NCBI GenBank assembly: GCA_937885015.1
Contig: CALAAS010000040.1
Coordinates: 5,107 to 69,106 of the forward strand
Length of the DNA stretch: 64,000 bases
From: an uncultured Clostridium sp.
GTDB lineage: Bacteria > Bacillota > Clostridia > Lachnospirales > Lachnospiraceae
Direction: 5' to 3'
In this document: positions 59,349 through 64,000 of the stretch, in pieces
Position numbering within the stretch: position 1 is the stretch's first letter
Layout: every line of letters begins with the position of its first letter
Notes under the pieces: generated by a model
What the model saw: only the letters and a program-made list of their open reading frames with translations
Told to the model about the DNA's origin: nothing
The model's database searches: none
Made by a program: the position numbers and the translations under genes

Positions 59349-59387
59349 ACTCAAAACATACTCCGATATATACAAAGCAGTTTCAAA

Positions 59388-59459
59388 TGACCTGTCCGGG
59401 AATCGAACCCGGGTTTACGCCGTGAGAGGGCGTCGTCTTGACCGCTTGACCAACAGGCC
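59388..59459 (-). tRNA. tRNA-Glu (anticodon CTC)
   Basis: The 72-base gene has acceptor arms GGCCTGT and ACAGGTC, anticodon loop CTCTCAC giving CTC (reads GAG), and T arm CCGGGTTCGATTCCCGG. No CCA is encoded. Confidence 0.95.
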
Positions 59460-59463
59460 GGAA

Positions 59464-59537
59464 TCGAGGCGACGTGATTCGAACACGCGACCTCTGCGTC
59501 CCGAACGCAGCGCTCTACCAAACTGAGCCACGCCTCG
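59464..59537 (-). tRNA. tRNA-Pro (anticodon CGG)
   Basis: The 74-base gene has acceptor arms CGAGGCG and CGCCTCG, anticodon stem CTGCG/CGCAG with loop TTCGGGA giving CGG (reads CCG), and T arm CGTGTTCGAATCACG. It is the first tRNA after the promoter. Confidence 0.95.
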
Positions 59538-59549
59538 ATTACGTTACGT

Positions 59550-59578
59550 AGTATAATATATATTTTCTGGATTGTCAA
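59550..59578 (-). promoter_or_regulatory. Strong promoter of the tRNA Pro-Glu-Thr cluster
   Basis: On the minus strand a perfect TTGACA and TATACT are 17 bases apart. Transcription would start within 10 bases of the mature tRNA-Pro end. Confidence 0.85.
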
Positions 59579-59675
59579 CCGTTTTTTGAAAATAATTTTT
59601 AAAAATATTTATTCAATTAAAACAATTTAACACGGTCCATTTCCGGTTTCCCCGGCTCCGCATCCATTTGATCCA

Positions 59676-60011
59676 TCACTTCAAAAGTTTCTGAATCGTT
59701 CTGCAGAGCTCATCCACCGCCGCTTCGCCGTTCCCCGCCTCAATATCATCCACCACACAGGTCTTAATATGGTTGGACAGAAGAACCCTGGCAAAACTGT
59801 TTAACGCAGCCTGAACGGCGGAAACCTGATTCAGAATGTCCACACAGTATCGCTCATCCTCCACCATGGCCTTCACCCCCCGCACCTGCCCCTCAATTCG
59901 GTTCAGGCGTTTCAGAAGATCCCTCTCCTCCGTCAGATTTCTGTGCTTATGGCGCTCTGGCTGCCCCTCGATCTTCTCCTGTACTTCTTCCCCATGATTA
60001 CAGCACCCCAT
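59676..60011 (-). CDS. csoR: Copper-sensing repressor CsoR family
   Basis: The 111-residue protein is an all-helical DUF156 regulator. LLKRLNRIEGQVRGVKAMVE is the family signature, and the Cu(I) ligands Cys-His-Cys are in RYCVDILNQ and HIKTCVVDD. The N terminus adds a GCCNHG and His-rich stretch that may also bind metal. The ATG at 60011 has AAAAGGAGA seven bases upstream. It is the second gene after copA (90 bp), and probably represses the operon promoter at 62766-62784 until copper binds. Confidence 0.9.
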   Translation of the reverse strand: MGCCNHGEEVQEKIEGQPERHKHRNLTEERDLLKRLNRIEGQVRGVKAMVEDERYCVDILNQVSAVQAALNSFARVLLSNHIKTCVVDDIEAGNGEAAVDELCRTIQKLLK

Positions 60012-60101
60012 GTAAAATCTCCTTTTCCATCTTCCTCTACTTACACCGGCCGGTGTTCTGTCTTGCTGCACCGGCCGGCTTTCCATTCTCCCCTTCTTCC
60101 G

Positions 60102-62678
60102 TTACTGGATGGACAGAACTTTATAATCCTGATCCTCAACGGCTTTCTTTAAGGTTTCCTCTGTAACAGAATCACTGGCTGTTACCACTGCCGTTCCTTT
60201 CTCATGGCTTACCTCTGCTGCCTCCACACCAGGAAGCGCTTCCAGGCATTTTTTTACTCTGGCCTCGCAGTGGCCGCACATCATTCCTTCAATACTCATG
60301 GTTTTTTTCACGACTTTTTCCTCCTTGCTGCTCTCATTGGTTTCATGTTTTTCTATGGCATCCACAGCAGCCTCGGCTGCAGCGGGATGTTTCTTCTTTT
60401 TTAAAGGTCTGTCTTTCGACGCATCATGCATTCGGAACAGATTCAGGCGCAGTGCATTACTTACCACACAGAAGCTGGAAAGACTCATGGCCGCAGCTCC
60501 AAACATCGGGTTCAGTTTCCACCCAAATACAGGATACCACAATCCAGCCGCCAGGGGAATCCCCACCACATTATAAAAGAATGCCCAGAACAGATTTTCG
60601 TGAATATTCCTAAGCGTCGCCCGACTCATACGGATAGCTGCCGGGACATCGCTCAGCCGACTTTTCATCAGTACCACATCGGCTGCGTCAATGGCAATAT
60701 CTGTTCCGGCTCCGATGGCAATCCCGATATCTGCCCGGGTCAGAGCCGGCGCATCATTGATACCGTCTCCCACCATAGCCACCTTACCCTGCTCCTGCAG
60801 CGAACGGATTACACTCTCCTTGCCGTCTGGAAGAACGCCAGCGATAACTTCATCTACCCCCGCCTGCCGTCCGATGGCTTTTGCGGTTCTCTCATTATCT
60901 CCCGTCAGCATTACCACTCGAATTCCCAGGTTCTGCAGTTCTTTCACTGCCCGCGGACTGTCTTCTTTGATGACATCAGCCACGGCAATCATCCCGGCCA
61001 GCTTTCCATCCCGGGCGAAAAATAACGGTGTTTTTCCCTCTGCCGCCAGGATCTCAAACTCCTCTTTCTCCCGCTGGGAAAACGGCACATCGCGGCTGAT
61101 AAATGCAAAACTTCCTCCCTTCAGGACACAGCCATCCAGCACAGCCGTGAGTCCGTTTCCAGGAAGAGCCTGAAATTCCGTAACTTCCCGGGCCTCGATT
61201 CCCCGTTCTCCAGCCCTCTCCATAATGGCTCTGGCCAGAGGATGTTCACTCCTTTTCTCCAGCGCACAGGCCAGTGAGAGAAGTTCTTCCTCCCCGATTC
61301 CCGCTGCTGGAACAAGATCCGTTACCTTCGGCTCGCCGCTTGTAATGGTTCCTGTTTTATCCAGGGCCACAATCTCGGTCTTTCCCGCCTCTTCCAGGGA
61401 AACCGCTGTTTTAAAAAGGATGCCGTGCTTCGCGCCCATTCCATTTCCCACCATAATCGCCACCGGTGTCGCCAGTCCCAGCGCGCAGGGGCAGCTGATA
61501 ACCAGTACGGAAATCCCCCGGGCCAGAGCGAATCCGATAGTCTGCCCGGCCAAAAGCCACACTGCCATCGTTACCAGGGAGATCCCGATTACCGCTGGCA
61601 CAAAAATACCGGAAACCCGGTCTGCCACCTTGGCAATGGGGGCCTTGGTGGCGGCCGCATCACTTACCATACGGATAATCTGAGACAGGGAGGTATCTTC
61701 TCCCACCCGGGTCGCCTCGCACCGAAGGTAACCGGACTGGTTTACCGTGGCAGCTGAGACCGCATCCCCTGCTTCCTTGTCCACGGGAATACTCTCCCCG
61801 GTCAAAGCCGATTCATTGACCGCACTGCTCCCTTCCAATACCACTCCGTCCACAGGAATATTTTCTCCGGGGCGCACGGCAAACATGTCCCCCTTTTTTA
61901 CCTGCTCAATGGGAACCTCTACCTCTGTCCCATTTTTAATGAGCACCGCCGTTCTGGGCGCCAGCTTCATCAGGCTTTTCAGGGCGTCCGTTGTCTTGCC
62001 CTTAGACCGCGCCTCCAGCATTTTCCCCACTGTAATCAGAGCCAGTATCATGGCAGCCGATTCAAAGTAGAATTCATGCATATACGCCATGACGGCGGCG
62101 CCGTCCCCCTTCATCTGCGCATCTGTCATGGCAAATAGGGCGTAGGTACTGTAAACGAAAGACGCTCCGGAACCCAGGGCCACCAGCGTATCCATATTGG
62201 GAGCCCGGTGGAGCAGTCCCCGAAAACCGCTGATAAAAAATTTCTGGTTAATGACCATCACAATTCCGGCCAGCAAAAGCTGAATCAGACCCATGGCCAC
62301 ATGATTCCCTGCCAGAAAAGCCGGAACCGGCCATCCCCACATCATGTGGCCCATGGAGACATACATCAGCACAGCCAGAAATCCCAGCGATGCAATAAGC
62401 CTGCGCCGCAGCACCGGTGTCTCCCGATCTGCCAAAGCATCCTCTGCCTCCCGGACAGAGGATGTCCGCATCTTATCCTCTCCTTTCAGGGAAGCTCCGT
62501 ATCCGGCCTCTTCCACTGCCTTTACAATCTCTCCCGGGTCTGCCTTTCCTTCCACTCCCATGGAATTGGTCAGCAGGCTGACCGAACAGGCGGTCACACC
62601 GGGAACCTTTGAAACGGCCTTTTCCACCCGGGCGCTGCAGGCCGCACAGCTCATCCCCGTTACGGTATACTGTTCCAT
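60102..62678 (-). CDS. copA: Copper-translocating P1B-type ATPase with C-terminal HMA domain
   Basis: The 858-residue protein exports Cu(I). The N-terminal heavy-metal domain has GMSCAACSARVEK. Eight membrane segments include the ion-binding VISCPCALGLATP. Catalytic ATPase motifs are ALDKTGTITSGEP, the SEHPLA motif and MVGDGINDAPAL. A charged linker of about 40 residues joins a second heavy-metal domain at the C terminus (GMMCGHCEARVKKCLEAL), resembling a fused CopZ chaperone. The ATG at 62678 has AGGAGG about 7 bases upstream. It is first in the operon with csoR. Confidence 0.95.
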   Translation of the reverse strand: MEQYTVTGMSCAACSARVEKAVSKVPGVTACSVSLLTNSMGVEGKADPGEIVKAVEEAGYGASLKGEDKMRTSSVREAEDALADRETPVLRRRLIASLGFLAVLMYVSMGHMMWGWPVPAFLAGNHVAMGLIQLLLAGIVMVINQKFFISGFRGLLHRAPNMDTLVALGSGASFVYSTYALFAMTDAQMKGDGAAVMAYMHEFYFESAAMILALITVGKMLEARSKGKTTDALKSLMKLAPRTAVLIKNGTEVEVPIEQVKKGDMFAVRPGENIPVDGVVLEGSSAVNESALTGESIPVDKEAGDAVSAATVNQSGYLRCEATRVGEDTSLSQIIRMVSDAAATKAPIAKVADRVSGIFVPAVIGISLVTMAVWLLAGQTIGFALARGISVLVISCPCALGLATPVAIMVGNGMGAKHGILFKTAVSLEEAGKTEIVALDKTGTITSGEPKVTDLVPAAGIGEEELLSLACALEKRSEHPLARAIMERAGERGIEAREVTEFQALPGNGLTAVLDGCVLKGGSFAFISRDVPFSQREKEEFEILAAEGKTPLFFARDGKLAGMIAVADVIKEDSPRAVKELQNLGIRVVMLTGDNERTAKAIGRQAGVDEVIAGVLPDGKESVIRSLQEQGKVAMVGDGINDAPALTRADIGIAIGAGTDIAIDAADVVLMKSRLSDVPAAIRMSRATLRNIHENLFWAFFYNVVGIPLAAGLWYPVFGWKLNPMFGAAAMSLSSFCVVSNALRLNLFRMHDASKDRPLKKKKHPAAAEAAVDAIEKHETNESSKEEKVVKKTMSIEGMMCGHCEARVKKCLEALPGVEAAEVSHEKGTAVVTASDSVTEETLKKAVEDQDYKVLSIQ

Positions 62679-62761
62679 ACACTGCCTCCTGTCTGCCACA
62701 GACTTCTTCACAGCTTTCGAAAATAAATCCCTGCTCCGTTCGCGGCACATGTTTTTCCTTT

Positions 62762-62790
62762 ATTCTATACCCCTGTATAGTATATGTCAA
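62762..62790 (-). promoter_or_regulatory. Promoter of the copA-csoR operon
   Basis: On the minus strand a perfect TTGACA and TAGAAT are 17 bases apart. The leader to the copA ATG is about 77 bases. The CsoR-type operator sits in the spacer. Confidence 0.8.
62766..62784. promoter_or_regulatory. Candidate CsoR operator
   Basis: TATAC and GTATA form exact outer inverted arms around CCCTGTATA, giving TATACCCCTGTATAGTATA in 19 bp. C/G runs flanked by TAT/ATA half sites resemble CsoR boxes. It covers the -35/-10 spacer, so bound CsoR would block RNA polymerase. Confidence 0.65.
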
Positions 62791-62812
62791 GGCGGATTTT
62801 ATACGATTGCAT

Positions 62813-62867
62813 AAAAAAACCGTGTACACATCATGTTTACAAAAGTGAAACATAATGCGCACACGGC
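62813..62867 (-). terminator. Strong terminator after the small multidrug-export gene
   Basis: A stem of about 20 pairs (GCCGTGTGCGCATTATG to CATGATGTGTACACGG, with a few mismatches) has a short TTTT loop and is followed by seven T residues on the minus strand. It lies directly after the stop at 62873. Confidence 0.9.
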
Positions 62868-62872
62868 TCCAA

Positions 62873-63379
62873 TCAACCAAATAATACGCCCAGAACTCCG
62901 TAAGACAGCACAGACATGATAATCGTAGCCATCACAATTCCCGTAAGGATCGCAGCAAACGCCTTTCGAAAGCGCATCCGCAAAAGCGCAGCTACCAGGG
63001 CGCCTGTCCAGGCCCCTGTTCCGGGAAGAGGGATTCCGACAAACAATGCCAGTCCCCAGAAGCCAAATTTTTCCACCTGATCCTTCTTGCTCATGGCCTT
63101 CCGTTCCAGCCAGAGAGCCACATTTCGAAAACAGGAAACTTTTTTCATCCATTCCAGAATTCGCGTGATCAACAGCAGAATAAAGGGGATCGGAAGAATA
63201 TTTCCGACAACACAGATGGGAATCGCTTTCAGAATTTCCACGTTTAAAAGTGCCGGTGACGCCGCCAGAAGACCGCCTCTCAGCTCCAGAATCGGAATCA
63301 TGGAAATCACAAAGATAATCCCTTCCTTCGATATCAGTCCGCTTAGACTTTCTGTAAACCATTGTACTAATGCATCCAT
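62873..63379 (-). CDS. Small multidrug-export family membrane protein (COG2426)
   Basis: The 168-residue protein matches PF06695. It begins with a hydrophobic domain (IIFVISMIPILELRGGLLAA), has VVGNILPIPFILLLITRIL, then LALFVGIPLPGTGAWTGALVAA and TGIVMATIIMSVLSYG. About four membrane segments are seen. The export label is inherited and poorly tested; members occur in many Clostridia. It follows the zinc-ribbon gene by 9 bp, so the two are probably cotranscribed. Confidence 0.85.
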   Translation of the reverse strand: MDALVQWFTESLSGLISKEGIIFVISMIPILELRGGLLAASPALLNVEILKAIPICVVGNILPIPFILLLITRILEWMKKVSCFRNVALWLERKAMSKKDQVEKFGFWGLALFVGIPLPGTGAWTGALVAALLRMRFRKAFAAILTGIVMATIIMSVLSYGVLGVLFG

Positions 63380-63388
63380 CCGCTGTCT

Positions 63389-63829
63389 TTACTCCTCATT
63401 CTCGCTGTCTTTTTCTGAAAAAGCCGGATCTTCCTCCTGCTCTCCCATCTCCTGTCCTGCAGCAGCTGCAGAGAGATCTCCCATGGACGCGCCGCAGCGG
63501 CTGCAGAACATGGCATCTTTTCCCACCTTGGCCCCGCACTCCGCACAGACTCTCGTTCCCTCCAGCTCCGTAATCTCATCCTCCAGCTCCGCAATCCGCA
63601 GAAGTCCGGTCTGGATAATGCGGAATTCCTCCGAAAATTCCTCCTCCAAACCGGCCTCATGACGGTCATAATATGCTTTACCAAGAATAATATATGCCTT
63701 ATTCAGTTTATCTTTCTCTGCCGATAATCTGGACTTCAGCTGCAGCACTCCGGTAATATCCTTTACCCGGCTGGCAGCTTCTCTGCTTTTCCCGCTGATT
63801 GCCTTTCCAAGCTCATCCAAAAATGCCAT
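63389..63829 (-). CDS. Zinc-ribbon protein with coiled-coil N terminus
   Basis: The 146-residue protein has a helical first part (ISGKSREAASRVKDITGVLQ, KSRLSAEKDKLNKAYIILGK) typical of zinc-ribbon proteins in Firmicutes. A CxxC-x(n)-CxxC ribbon (CAECGAK and CSRCGA) is at about residues 95-115. The tail is acidic. No membrane segment is present. Function unknown; the helical part often associates with membranes or forms oligomers. Upstream to the window end (63830-64000) no gene is evident. Confidence 0.75.
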   Translation of the reverse strand: MAFLDELGKAISGKSREAASRVKDITGVLQLKSRLSAEKDKLNKAYIILGKAYYDRHEAGLEEEFSEEFRIIQTGLLRIAELEDEITELEGTRVCAECGAKVGKDAMFCSRCGASMGDLSAAAAGQEMGEQEEDPAFSEKDSENEE

Positions 63830-64000
63830 ACTTGTTCCTCCTTCGCAGGATCTATCACCTGGATTTTTGTTCTATTTTATCCCGTATGGCAAAGAAAGTC
63901 AATCAAAAGCGGGTTTGATCTCACGACAAACGCATGAATGTGTTTCTCAACCACACCCTGTGCTAAGTTCAAAAATTATAAAGACATAATCTTCTCTAAA

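Overview
This window looks like a chromosomal segment of a Lachnospiraceae-type member of the Clostridia (Firmicutes/Bacillota). The support is the typical Firmicute ribosome-binding sites and sigma-A promoters, a two-gene PurH replacement (stand-alone AICAR transformylase plus archaeal-type IMP cyclohydrolase), class III fructose-bisphosphatase, a UPF0210/ACT-protein pair, CsoR/CopA copper control, an Rpn-type nuclease and a LoaP antiterminator. No phage structural genes, intact insertion sequences, rRNA or CRISPR arrays are visible. The species cannot be fixed from the sequence alone.

Layout. (1) 1-16.9 kb is mostly housekeeping: the 3' end of udk, a methyltransferase, UPF0210 and ACT proteins, a WalJ-like hydrolase, coaE, polA, a small zinc-finger membrane protein, tRNA-Leu, the purH-like/purO-like pair, a lipoprotein, upp, fbp, then a small accessory patch (HTH protein, Rpn-type nuclease with a 12-bp coding repeat, one unrecognised protein). 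(2) 17.0-41.2 kb is a co-directional minus-strand surface-polysaccharide cluster. Transcription runs from loaP (41.16 kb) down to wecB (17.0 kb). It encodes an initiating phosphoglycosyltransferase, three glycosyltransferases (one fused to an epimerase-like domain), Wzy and Wzx, and the routes to UDP-L-FucNAc (capEFG), UDP-ManNAcA (wecB/wecC) and part of a dTDP-3-amino-3,6-dideoxyhexose pathway (fdtA/fdtB-like). It also holds less usual genes: CapK-like adenylating enzyme, heparinase-like protein, bi-domain oxidoreductase, FemAB/GNAT-like protein, GH43-like beta-propeller and NeuD/PglD-like acetyltransferase. (3) 41.6-58.8 kb: a YARHG protein, a left-handed beta-helix protein, LysO-like exporter, topB, galM, asd, a sulfite/nitrite reductase, ggt-like, deoD, a type IIA topoisomerase pair and a small coiled-coil protein. 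(4) 58.9-64 kb: a candidate structured RNA, a MITE-like inverted-repeat element, a tRNA Pro-Glu-Thr cluster, the csoR/copA copper operon with a well-formed operator/promoter, a small multidrug-export family protein and a zinc-ribbon protein.

The most interesting parts are the LoaP-headed capsule cluster with its alternative hairpins in the leader and its unusual modification genes, the candidate non-coding RNA and repeat element at 58.9-59.2 kb, and the hairpin/leader-ORF arrangement before capE. None of these is proven to be a new system; each is stated with a test. Starts that differ from the longest open frame were chosen from Shine-Dalgarno position and family N-termini.
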